Positions 6,888 through 12,484 of a DNA stretch of 12,484 nucleotides are shown piece by piece. The position numbers were made by a program, and so were the translations under genes. The stretch is taken from positions 1 through 12,484 of the forward strand of contig JACRGZ010000167.1 of assembly GCA_016234155.1 (NCBI GenBank), given 5' to 3'. Numbering within the stretch: the stretch's first letter is position 1; every line of letters starts with the position of its first letter. This DNA comes from Nitrospirota bacterium (lineage in GTDB: Bacteria > Nitrospirota > 9FT-COMBO-42-15 > HDB-SIOI813). The notes below the pieces were generated by a model. It made no database searches. It worked only from the letters and a program-made list of their open reading frames with translations, and was not told the DNA's origin.

Positions 6888-7053
6888 CTACTCAGCATAT
6901 TGAATAACTTAATGATAATGAAAAACATATAACAAAAAATGAAAAATGTTTAAGTGTTTCTTAACGATCCATCCTTTTCTAATTTTTCATTATTCATTTC
7001 TTGTTATATGTTTTTCATTTTCTTGAGGATCAAAAATAACACCTGCTGAGTAG
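6888..7053. repeat. Long dispersed palindromic (MITE-like) repeat, copy 2, with terminal inverted repeats
   Basis: The ends CTACTCAGCA (6888-6897) and TGCTGAGTAG (7044-7053) are perfect 10-bp terminal inverted repeats. Inside them, further arms pair imperfectly (AATGAAAAACATATAACA on the left against TGTTATATGTTTTTCATT on the right). The 166-bp unit is therefore a long imperfect palindrome without coding capacity, as expected of a MITE. The copy at 4303-4464 is inverted relative to it. TGCTGAGTAGTTAC occurs at 4455-4468 and again at 7044-7057. It lies between the ksgA stop and the ompH leader. No target-site duplication is evident. Confidence 0.8.
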
Positions 7054-7065
7054 TTACCTTTTTTT

Positions 7066-7929
7066 TTAGAATTTCATCCCCCTCTGCTGCGATGCCATAA
7101 ATTCCATTAAATTATCGGCTATCTTTCCCCACTCTTCCATACTGACATCTTCAGGACGTTTATTGGGAGCAATGCCGGACCTTTCGAGTACGCTCTTTAT
7201 GGTCTCCTTTTTATAGCCTGACAGGGAAAGGGAGTTAAAAAGCATCTTTCTCCTGTAATAGAAGGCGGACTTAATCAGCCCCCAGAAGAGCCCCTCATTC
7301 CTTACATCCACTGCAACCTTTTCCCTTGGGATAATCTTAAGGACGGTGGAATCAACCTCAGGGACAGGATAAAACGACTTACGCGACACATTAAAGGCTA
7401 TAGTTGGGATGGCATAGAACTGTACAGCTATGGATAGCATGCCGTAGTCTTTGCTGTCAGGTGATGCTACCACCCGCTTTGCCACCTCCTTCTGCAGCAT
7501 TACGGTCATGGAGACAACCATCCCGCGCAACTCTATAAGGCGGAACAGGATGGGGGTGGAGATATAGTAGGGGAGGTTTGCGACCACCTTAAACCTTGTC
7601 TCTATCTTGTAATAAGGAAATTGCAGTGCGTCTGCCTCTACTATGGTGAGGTTTGGGTATGGGGCTGCACGTTCTTTGAGGCTTTCAACTATATCGTGGT
7701 CTATTTCGATTGCAATGACGCTGCCGGCAAGCTCAGCCATTTGGAATGTAAGCGCCCCCCTGCCGGGCCCTATCTCAACTATGGCATCATCTTTGCCAAT
7801 ATCTGCTGTCCTGATTATCTTTGAGGCAATGCCACCGCCTTGAAGGAAGTGCTGGCCAAGGTGTTTTTTGGGCCTGCCAGGTCTCTCCCCCTTTTCTGTC
7901 CCCTCTGTTTTTTCTGAATCGTCAGGCAT
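7066..7929 (-). CDS. ksgA: 16S rRNA dimethyladenosine transferase KsgA/RsmA
   Basis: KsgA uses S-adenosylmethionine to dimethylate two adjacent adenosines in the 3'-terminal helix of 16S rRNA, a late quality-control step of small-subunit assembly in the cytoplasm. The 287-aa protein shows the N-terminal KKHLGQHFL (21-29), SAM-binding motif I VEIGPGRGALT (51-61), the acidic IAIEID turn (72-77) and the catalytic NLPYYISTP (118-126). The C-terminal helical domain includes FYYRRKMLFNSL. The first 20 or so residues are charged and probably disordered. The ATG at 7929 lies inside the last codons of pdxA (8-nt overlap), so the two are translated together, as in the widespread pdxA-ksgA arrangement. 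A dispersed repeat begins 12 nt beyond the stop. Confidence 0.97.
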   Translation of the reverse strand: MPDDSEKTEGTEKGERPGRPKKHLGQHFLQGGGIASKIIRTADIGKDDAIVEIGPGRGALTFQMAELAGSVIAIEIDHDIVESLKERAAPYPNLTIVEADALQFPYYKIETRFKVVANLPYYISTPILFRLIELRGMVVSMTVMLQKEVAKRVVASPDSKDYGMLSIAVQFYAIPTIAFNVSRKSFYPVPEVDSTVLKIIPREKVAVDVRNEGLFWGLIKSAFYYRRKMLFNSLSLSGYKKETIKSVLERSGIAPNKRPEDVSMEEWGKIADNLMEFMASQQRGMKF

Positions 7930-8929
7930 GGGTATAGCCTACCATATCCACCGCCAATTTGACAGCCTCTACTAAACTTCTCGGGTCTGCACAGTCCTTA
8001 CCGGCTATATCATAGGCTGTACCATGATCAACAGAGGTGCGTATAAACGGGAGTCCGACTGTGACATTTACAGCCCTCCCAAAGGCAAGCAGTTTCAGGG
8101 GTATCAACCCCTGGTCGTGATACATGGCCACTACGATATCGTAGAAACCTTCCTTAGTCTTATAGAAAAGTGTATCAGCAGGCAGAGGGTCGCTTACATC
8201 TATCCCTTCCCCCCGGGCATCAAGGATGGCCGGCATTATCTCATCCCATTCTTCGGCGCCGAACAACCTCCCCTCTCCAGCATGCGGGTTAAGTGCAGCA
8301 ACTGCAATTCTCGACGTCTTAGTGTGAAAATACCCCATAGCCTTATGTGCAAGACGTATAGTCCTCAGTACGTTCCCCTTTTTTATATGTCTTGGGACCT
8401 CTTTTAATGGGATATGTGTGGTAACGTGGATGACACGCAATCCCCCTCCAACCATCATGAGGCCAAAGTCTTTTGTGTTGGATATTTCGGCAAATAGCTC
8501 CGTGTGACCAGGGTATTGAAAACCGGCAGCATTTATCACCTCTTTGTTTATTGGCGCTGTTGTTATGGCATCGATCTCCTTCGAGAGGGCAAGGCCTCCG
8601 GCCTTCTTTATGTATGCAACGGCAGCAATGCCGCACGTCTTGCTCGGTACACCGAGCTTAAGATTTTTTGTGTCCACATTGTTGAGGTCTATTATCTCTA
8701 TCTTTCCGGCGCACGGCGGTGGACCGCTGATCTTATCTACCTTTTTTATCTCTCCTGAGAGGTTGCATATCTTGAGGATATTCTTTATGACACCTGCACC
8801 ACCTATGACTACAGGACGGCATATCTTCCTGATGTCATATTCAAGAAGGGCCTTAACGATTATCTCCGGTCCGATTCCGGCCGGGTCCCCCATGGTAATG
8901 CCGATTACCGGTCTTTTGGCAGAAGTCAT
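7922..8929 (-). CDS. pdxA: 4-hydroxythreonine-4-phosphate dehydrogenase PdxA
   Basis: PdxA oxidises 4-phosphohydroxy-L-threonine with NAD, and the product decarboxylates to 3-amino-1-hydroxyacetone phosphate for pyridoxal phosphate synthesis by the DXP-dependent route. From the chosen start the protein has 335 aa. It carries ITMGDPAGIGPEI (11-23), TTAPINKE (123-130) and the metal-binding histidines in THIP (H172), NPHAGE (H216) and YHDQG (H271). The C-terminal VGLPFIRTSVDHGTAYDIAG (291-310) is the family signature. The ATG at 8929 has AAAGGAGG 4 nt upstream, so I prefer it to the ATG at 8962 that adds 11 residues (MGVVLSHKGGF) reading through the ribosome-binding site. The presence of pdxA implies the long B6 pathway rather than PdxST. 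Confidence 0.97.
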   Translation of the reverse strand: MTSAKRPVIGITMGDPAGIGPEIIVKALLEYDIRKICRPVVIGGAGVIKNILKICNLSGEIKKVDKISGPPPCAGKIEIIDLNNVDTKNLKLGVPSKTCGIAAVAYIKKAGGLALSKEIDAITTAPINKEVINAAGFQYPGHTELFAEISNTKDFGLMMVGGGLRVIHVTTHIPLKEVPRHIKKGNVLRTIRLAHKAMGYFHTKTSRIAVAALNPHAGEGRLFGAEEWDEIMPAILDARGEGIDVSDPLPADTLFYKTKEGFYDIVVAMYHDQGLIPLKLLAFGRAVNVTVGLPFIRTSVDHGTAYDIAGKDCADPRSLVEAVKLAVDMVGYTHA

Positions 8930-8949
8930 AAATCCTCCTTTGTGGCTCA

Positions 8950-8990
8950 ACACCACCCCCACCCTAACCCTCCCCCATCAAGGGGGAGGG
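8950..8990. repeat. CCCTCCCCC-ATCAA-GGGGGAGGG hairpin repeat
   Basis: A perfect 9-bp stem (8968-8976 with 8982-8990) has an ATCAA loop and is preceded by CACCACCCCCACCCTAACC. The same CACCCCCACCCT ... CCCCCATCAAGGGGGAGG pattern recurs at 11518-11573. It sits between the CDF stop (8997) and the pdxA start. It lacks a T-run, so terminator activity is uncertain. Confidence 0.75.
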
Positions 8991-8996
8991 GATGTT

Positions 8997-9881
8997 TCAC
9001 GTCTCACGTCTACTCCCTGCCATCTTCTCTTCCGGCTCAACATGCACCACCACCTCTGTAACATCTGTAAACTCTTCCTTGATGCGGTCCTCAACCTTAT
9101 GGGCAAGGTGGTGCGCCCCCTCTATATCCATATCCGGATGGACATGGAGCCTTAAATCCACAGAGACCTCTGTTGCAGTGCCACGGGTCCTGATTTCATG
9201 ACACTCCCTTACACCATCAACCCCGAGTACCACATCCCTTATAAGCGTAGGGCTTATCCGGGAATAATCGCTCAGCACCTTTGTGGCCTCAAGGAGTATC
9301 TCATAACCGGTCTTGCCTATAAGAATTGCGATGATGAAGGCAGCGATAGGGTCTATTATTGGGAAGCCGAAACCGGCGGCGCCGAGGCTGACTAACACAG
9401 AAACAGAGGCAAAGACGTCGCTCCTTGTATGCAGTGAGTCTGAAATAAGGATCTCACTCTTAAGCTCCCTCCCTTTCAGGCGCTCCCACCTCATAACGTA
9501 TATATTTATACCCATAGTCACGAACATCACTAAGAAACTAAAGGAAGTGACCTCAGGGACAATGGAGTCTTTGAATCTTAAATAGGCAGACTGCAAGACC
9601 TGATAGCAGGTCAGAAACAAAAGGATAGAGATACCGAGGGATGCAAGTGTCTCATATTTTTTATGACCATAGGGGTGGTTTTTGTCAGGCGGGTGATAGG
9701 CAAACCATATGCCAACAAGCCCGACCACATTGGATGTCCCGTCGAAAAATGAATGGTAGCCGTCTGCAACCATGCTTAATGAGTCGGTAATATGGCCGTA
9801 GATCAGCTTAGAGACGGCAACGAGCATGTTAAGAAGGAGGGTATAGATGAGGATCTTTCTGATAGAGGTATATGAATTCAT
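8997..9881 (-). CDS. Cation diffusion facilitator (CDF) family transporter
   Basis: CDF proteins are dimeric inner-membrane antiporters that export divalent cations such as Zn2+ in exchange for protons. The 294-aa product has six predicted membrane segments in the first 210 residues. The metal-site motifs are HSFFD in the second segment (H43, D47, with D40 nearby) and HTRSD in the fifth (H151, D155). The cytoplasmic C-terminal domain (about 215-285) has an alternating His/Asp-rich pattern ending in TEVVVHVEPEE. HxxxD at both positions favours zinc-like specificity over the DxxxD of many manganese or iron members; this is inferred from the motif only. The ATG at 9881 has no Shine-Dalgarno sequence, but a good promoter lies immediately upstream. 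The gene precedes pdxA by 67 bp, with a repeat hairpin between. Confidence 0.93.
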   Translation of the reverse strand: MNSYTSIRKILIYTLLLNMLVAVSKLIYGHITDSLSMVADGYHSFFDGTSNVVGLVGIWFAYHPPDKNHPYGHKKYETLASLGISILLFLTCYQVLQSAYLRFKDSIVPEVTSFSFLVMFVTMGINIYVMRWERLKGRELKSEILISDSLHTRSDVFASVSVLVSLGAAGFGFPIIDPIAAFIIAILIGKTGYEILLEATKVLSDYSRISPTLIRDVVLGVDGVRECHEIRTRGTATEVSVDLRLHVHPDMDIEGAHHLAHKVEDRIKEEFTDVTEVVVHVEPEEKMAGSRRET

Positions 9882-9888
9882 TGATGTT

Positions 9889-9917
9889 ATTATAGTCTAT
9901 GCAGTTGGGGAAGGCAA
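9889..9917 (-). promoter_or_regulatory. Sigma70-type promoter directly before the CDF gene
   Basis: On the minus strand, TTGCCT (9917-9912), a 17-bp spacer and a perfect TATAAT (9894-9889) lie immediately upstream of the ATG at 9881. The expected transcription start falls about 7 nt past the -10 box, at about 9882, essentially on the start codon. Together with the absence of a ribosome-binding site this suggests a leaderless or nearly leaderless mRNA. This is prediction from consensus only. Confidence 0.5.
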
Positions 9918-9930
9918 CAGATAATCTCCC

Positions 9931-9965
9931 TTTTTCCCCCTTTATTAAAGGGGGAGTAAGGGGGA
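9931..9965. repeat. Short G/C-run palindrome containing the MFS stop codon
   Basis: TCCCCCTTT (9935-9943) pairs with AAAGGGGGA (9947-9955) around an ATT loop, followed by GTAAGGGGGAT. It is a shortened relative of the 95-bp repeat. On the minus strand it encodes the last residues of the MFS permease (KSPLLPL) and its TAA stop (9945-9947). Confidence 0.75.
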
Positions 9966-11222
9966 TTTCAACGGTCTTCCTGGTCTCCAGAAGAAGACGA
10001 GGAAGAGGATTGATGCGGCAACTGCTGTAGCTGTCCCAAACAGGAATGTCACCCGCGGCCCGCTAATATCCCATAACAGGCCGGCTATCAGGCTCGATGG
10101 GAGCGCTATCAATCCTGTGGCTGTATGGTAGATGCCATATCCTGTCCCAATATAGTTATTGGAAAGGAGGGTGGCAACAAACGCCCGCTGCTGCCCCTCG
10201 CTTATGCCCATAAATATCCCGTATAAAAGGAACAGGATCCAGACTGAGGTCTGTGTATTTGCAAAGGCAAGACCTGTGTAGATCAGGCCAAAGAGGATAT
10301 AACTGCTCAGGATCATGCGTTTCTTGCCGAAGTAATCAGCGGCCATGCCGGCAGGAATAGATGATATGGAGTATGCGGCGTTAAACAGGAGATACAGGGC
10401 GGTTACACCAATCATACCAGCCCCAACCGCCTGCACCTTGAGGATTATAAAGGCGGTGCTGAAGTTGCCCAGGGTGAAGATGGAGACAATGAGGAGGAAT
10501 TTTTTGAAGGGGAGTGACAGGGTATTATGTGATATGGACCTGGGGTTAATTGAATAGTCATGTTGAGTTTTCTCCTGCACAAAGAGGATAATCAAAACCA
10601 CTGCAGCCAGTCCGGGGAGAATAGAGAGCCAGAATATAGTGCGAAAGGCCGTCTCTGCCATTCTGGCGTCTTCTGTCAAGATGCCCCCGGACGGGTAGTG
10701 GTGGCCATATAAGTAGAGGACGGCTAAGGCAATTGCAGGTCCAACGACAGCGCCGAAGGTATCCATCGCCCTGTGGAAGCCAAAGGCCCTGCCGAGACGT
10801 CCTTCCTCAGTTGACTCTGCAATTATGGCGTCCCTCGGCGCTGTCCTTACCCCCTTGCCAATCCTATCAATAAAGCGATAAACAAGAACCCCCATCCATG
10901 TAGCAGCCATAGCAAGGATAGGTCTCGTGAAGGTGGATAATCCGTAACCATACAGTATAAGCGGCTTCCTCTTCTGTATTCTGTCAGACAGGTAACCGGA
11001 GACTACCTTAAGGAGACTTGCTGTGCTTTCCGCCACCCCTTCTATCAGCCCGACAACGGCCTTGTTGGCGCCCAGTATATTTGTGATGAACAACGGCATG
11101 AGCGGGTATATCATCTCACTCGATACATCCATGAAGAAGCTCACCCAGCCGAGGGTAAAGACATTCTTCTGAAAGCCAAGGAATTTCTTGCCGTGATTTT
11201 TCACCTGAAAATAGCCTCTCAA
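9945..11222 (-). CDS. Major facilitator superfamily (MFS) permease
   Basis: This is an inner-membrane secondary transporter of 425 aa or slightly less, with about twelve hydrophobic segments. Motif A appears in the loop after the second segment as GYLSDRIQKRKPLI (76-89). A conserved RFIDRIGKGVRTAPRDA stretch (116-132) is shared by a family of MFS proteins whose members start with a VSFFxDVSSEMIYPLMP segment; the substrate is unknown. The longest frame begins at a TTG (11222) preceded by AAGGGGGGA, all within a dispersed repeat. An in-frame GTG at 11204 (MKNHGKKFLGF) is an alternative and keeps the whole transporter domain. The C-terminal seven or so residues are also repeat-derived. The gene is followed 63 bp later by the CDF gene, which has its own promoter. 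Confidence 0.88.
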   Translation of the reverse strand: MRGYFQVKNHGKKFLGFQKNVFTLGWVSFFMDVSSEMIYPLMPLFITNILGANKAVVGLIEGVAESTASLLKVVSGYLSDRIQKRKPLILYGYGLSTFTRPILAMAATWMGVLVYRFIDRIGKGVRTAPRDAIIAESTEEGRLGRAFGFHRAMDTFGAVVGPAIALAVLYLYGHHYPSGGILTEDARMAETAFRTIFWLSILPGLAAVVLIILFVQEKTQHDYSINPRSISHNTLSLPFKKFLLIVSIFTLGNFSTAFIILKVQAVGAGMIGVTALYLLFNAAYSISSIPAGMAADYFGKKRMILSSYILFGLIYTGLAFANTQTSVWILFLLYGIFMGISEGQQRAFVATLLSNNYIGTGYGIYHTATGLIALPSSLIAGLLWDISGPRVTFLFGTATAVAASILFLVFFWRPGRPLKSPLLPL

Positions 11223-11314
11223 ATCCCCCCTTACCCCATAATCCCCCTAAATCCCCCTTTAAAAAAGGGGGACTTTTACCCCCATTTTCTACAGGGGGTA
11301 TGGGGGGGATTATT
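11219..11314. repeat. 95-bp G/C-run palindromic repeat, copy 2 (at the MFS 5' end)
   Basis: Positions 11219-11283 are identical to 1915-1979 in lolA. The remaining 30 or so bases carry a few substitutions and one extra base. Flanking sequence is also related: TCACCTGAAAATA lies at 11200 and again at 11351, with TCATCTGAAAATA at 1783. The minus-strand reading frame matching lolA residues 27-58 is open here too, but it is out of frame with the MFS gene. The copy overlaps the putative TTG start of the MFS gene. Confidence 0.88.
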
Positions 11315-11517
11315 TTCATCATCCTTTGTGAACTGGAAGTTCATGAGTGTTCACCTGAAAATAACCCCAAATCAAAAATACAGGGTCAAGGGCCAAGGAA
11401 GGAGGATGGACATGACCCATGACCCTATATTAGGGATTGAGTATATATCAATAATTACCCTGCGTAAATAATCAGATTGAAGGTAATAAACTGCTGTGGT
11501 ATAGTGGCCAGGTAGTC

Positions 11518-11577
11518 ACCCCCACCCTGCCCTTCATTCGGCAAGCTCATGACAGGCCCCCATCAAGGGGGAGGGGG
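11518..11577. repeat. Composite dispersed repeat (CACCCCCACCCT / TTCGGCAAGCTCATGACAGG / CCCCC-ATCAA-GGGGG)
   Basis: This combines the outer parts seen at 8950-8990 with a central TTCGGCAAGCTCATGACAGG segment related to 1805-1830. The stem is CCCCC (11557-11561) with GGGGG (11567-11571) and the same ATCAA loop. It lies just outside the A+T-rich IS607 element. Confidence 0.65.
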
Positions 11578-11599
11578 GAGCGAGGAGGTTGAATAGTTC

Positions 11600-11629
11600 T
11601 TGACTTATATATTTAAATATGATTATATA
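11600..11629 (+). promoter_or_regulatory. Putative promoter of tnpA
   Basis: TTGACT (11600-11605) is followed after 18 bp by TATATA (11624-11629). Transcription would start around 11636, at or next to the tnpA ATG (11638), and no Shine-Dalgarno sequence is present. A nearly leaderless message is therefore likely. The region is A+T-rich, which lowers the specificity of the match. Confidence 0.4.
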
Positions 11630-11637
11630 TCTTTATT

Positions 11638-12243
11638 ATGAAGATATATAGACCTCATGAATTTGCAAAACTGATAGGGAAATCAGTTCAGACTTTACAG
11701 AGGTGGGATAGAGAAGGGAGATTTAAGTCTAACAGAGCTATATCTAACAGAAGGTATTATACCCATAACCAATATCTTGAATATATAGGGCAGAAGGCAA
11801 CCTCTGAAAAGAAAAATATAGTTTATTATCGGGTATCAAATTCTGGACAAAAAAGCGATCTATTAAATCAAAGAAATGCACTCGAAGAATTTTGTATTGC
11901 TAAGGGAATAGCGGTATCTGAATGGCTGACTGATATTGGCAGTGGATTGAATTATACCAGAAAGAATTTTCTATCGCTTATGGAGATGGTAGAACGTGGA
12001 GAAGTTACACAGATAATAATTGCACACAAAGATAGACTTGTAAGGTTTGGATTTAAATGGTTTGAGGCATTCTGTAAAAATCATGGCACAAATATTATTG
12101 TTATGAACCATGAATCTCTATCACCCGAAGAAGAAATGACAAAAGATTTGCTTTCCATCATCCATTGTTTTTCTTCAAGACTTTATGGACTTAGAAAATA
12201 CAAAAAAAAGATAAAGGAATTGATAAGTGAAAAGGACCATTAA
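11638..12243 (+). CDS. tnpA: IS607-family transposase TnpA (serine recombinase with MerR-type HTH)
   Basis: TnpA of IS607 elements moves DNA by a serine-recombinase mechanism through a circular intermediate and has relaxed target choice. The 201-aa protein begins with a MerR-like DNA-binding helix-turn-helix (YRPHEFAKLIGKSVQTLQRW, 4-23, then a wing with NRRYYTHNQY). The resolvase-type catalytic domain follows. YYRVSNSGQ places the nucleophile at S67, with the conserved GLNYTRKNF (103-111) and HKDRLVRFGF (130-139). The C-terminal DLLSIIHCFSSRLYGLRKYKK helix is also typical. The HTH-first order is the reverse of classical resolvases and diagnostic for IS607. The length is normal and no frameshift is seen. 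The tnpB start overlaps the gene by 17 nt. Confidence 0.95.
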   Translation: MKIYRPHEFAKLIGKSVQTLQRWDREGRFKSNRAISNRRYYTHNQYLEYIGQKATSEKKNIVYYRVSNSGQKSDLLNQRNALEEFCIAKGIAVSEWLTDIGSGLNYTRKNFLSLMEMVERGEVTQIIIAHKDRLVRFGFKWFEAFCKNHGTNIIVMNHESLSPEEEMTKDLLSIIHCFSSRLYGLRKYKKKIKELISEKDH

Positions 12244-12484
12244 AAACTACTGTTTTAATGCTACACAGAGCAAATTAGGTGAGCTATACGAGATAGCTAA
12301 AAAGTATGTCTCTATTAAAAATGAGGTCTTTCAGGGGTATGGCTCTCTATCGGGATTGCAATATCTATCCTATCCCAGACAGATAAGGGATGAATGGGTT
12401 AAAACAAGATATGCTGACAAGTTTAATATGCAGGCTCGCTATTGGAAACAGGCATTTGATGAGGCATTTTCTAATATCAAGTCA
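12227..12484 (+). CDS. tnpB: IS607-type TnpB (RNA-guided nuclease), N-terminal part, cut by the window edge
   Basis: A GTG at 12227 opens a frame of 86 codons that runs off the right end. The translation starts MKRTIKNYCFNATQSKLGEL and continues with EIAKKYVSIKNEVFQGYGS, QIRDEWVK, MQARYWKQAFDEAFSNIKS. This matches the N-terminal wedge region of TnpB proteins accompanying IS607/IS605 elements. TnpB is an RuvC-type endonuclease guided by an omega RNA from the transposon's right end, and it helps retain the element after excision. The RuvC and zinc-finger regions and the omega RNA would lie beyond this window, so activity cannot be judged. AGGAA about 8 nt upstream inside tnpA can serve as a ribosome-binding site, and the 17-nt overlap suggests coupled translation. 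Confidence 0.85.
   Translation, partial: MKRTIKNYCFNATQSKLGELYEIAKKYVSIKNEVFQGYGSLSGLQYLSYPRQIRDEWVKTRYADKFNMQARYWKQAFDEAFSNIKS

Larger units (their letters stand above)
11323..11637. other. Gene-free interval between the MFS gene and the IS607 element
   Basis: I find no convincing coding sequence in these 315 bp. It holds a second TCACCTGAAAATAACCCC string (11351-11368) related to the flanks of the G/C-run repeat. It also holds an unremarkable stretch with several in-frame stops (11380-11510) and a composite repeat at 11518-11577. From about 11590 the sequence turns A+T-rich, and this probably marks the left end of the transposable element. IS607 elements have no long terminal inverted repeats, so I cannot place the junction exactly. 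Confidence 0.6.

Noticed and set aside
7054..7068. T-run after the repeat at the ksgA end as an intrinsic terminator
   Set aside because: The T-run is on the plus strand, whereas all neighbouring genes are transcribed from the minus strand. No stable G+C-rich stem directly precedes it.
8544..9155. 203-codon plus-strand frame and an overlapping 97-codon minus-strand frame (8636-8343)
   Set aside because: Both are shadows of pdxA, whose frame carries the full catalytic signature. The plus-strand frame also runs through an intergenic repeat.
11116..11322. 68-codon minus-strand frame over the MFS 5' end, sharing the Pro/Gly/Lys peptide with LolA
   Set aside because: It is only the translation of the palindromic repeat followed by an out-of-frame reading of the MFS gene. 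It is useful as evidence for the repeat, not as a gene.

Overview
This window looks like chromosomal DNA from a Gram-negative bacterium outside the enterobacterial model. LolA, an OmpH/Skp-type chaperone and PdxA-KsgA imply an outer membrane and core housekeeping functions, while RNase J beside FtsK is typical of groups such as Nitrospirota, Desulfobacterota and related lineages. That placement is inferred from gene content; the sequence holds no rRNA or other direct taxonomic marker. Nine complete genes lie on the minus strand. A mobile element on the plus strand runs off the right edge.

Read in the direction of transcription (right to left), the minus-strand genes are: an MFS permease (11222-9945), a cation diffusion facilitator (9881-8997), pdxA (8929-7922) overlapping ksgA (7929-7066), an OmpH/Skp-like chaperone (6778-6245), rnj for RNase J (6129-4468), ftsK (4289-2103), lolA (2087-1224) and a DrrA-type ABC ATPase (1133-147). 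Two pairings are classical. pdxA-ksgA are translationally overlapped, and ftsK-lolA are 13 nt apart. The set covers vitamin B6 synthesis, ribosome maturation, RNA turnover, chromosome segregation and envelope biogenesis, plus three transporters or transporter parts.

The plus-strand element at the right end (from about 11590) is an IS607-type transposon. It has a MerR-HTH/serine-recombinase TnpA (11638-12243) and the N-terminal 86 codons of a TnpB (12227 to the edge). TnpB is the RNA-guided nuclease family ancestral to Cas12. The element is visibly more A+T-rich than its surroundings.

The most unusual aspect is the density of short palindromic repeats at nearly every gene junction and inside genes. 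A 95-bp G/C-run palindrome sits in frame inside lolA, and a near-identical copy forms the 5' end of the MFS gene. A perfect 21-bp inverted repeat lies just before the ABC start codon. A roughly 165-bp palindromic, MITE-like repeat occurs twice in inverted orientation, bracketing ompH-rnj. Short direct duplications copy the start regions of both rnj and ompH just upstream of each. No tRNA, rRNA or CRISPR array was seen.
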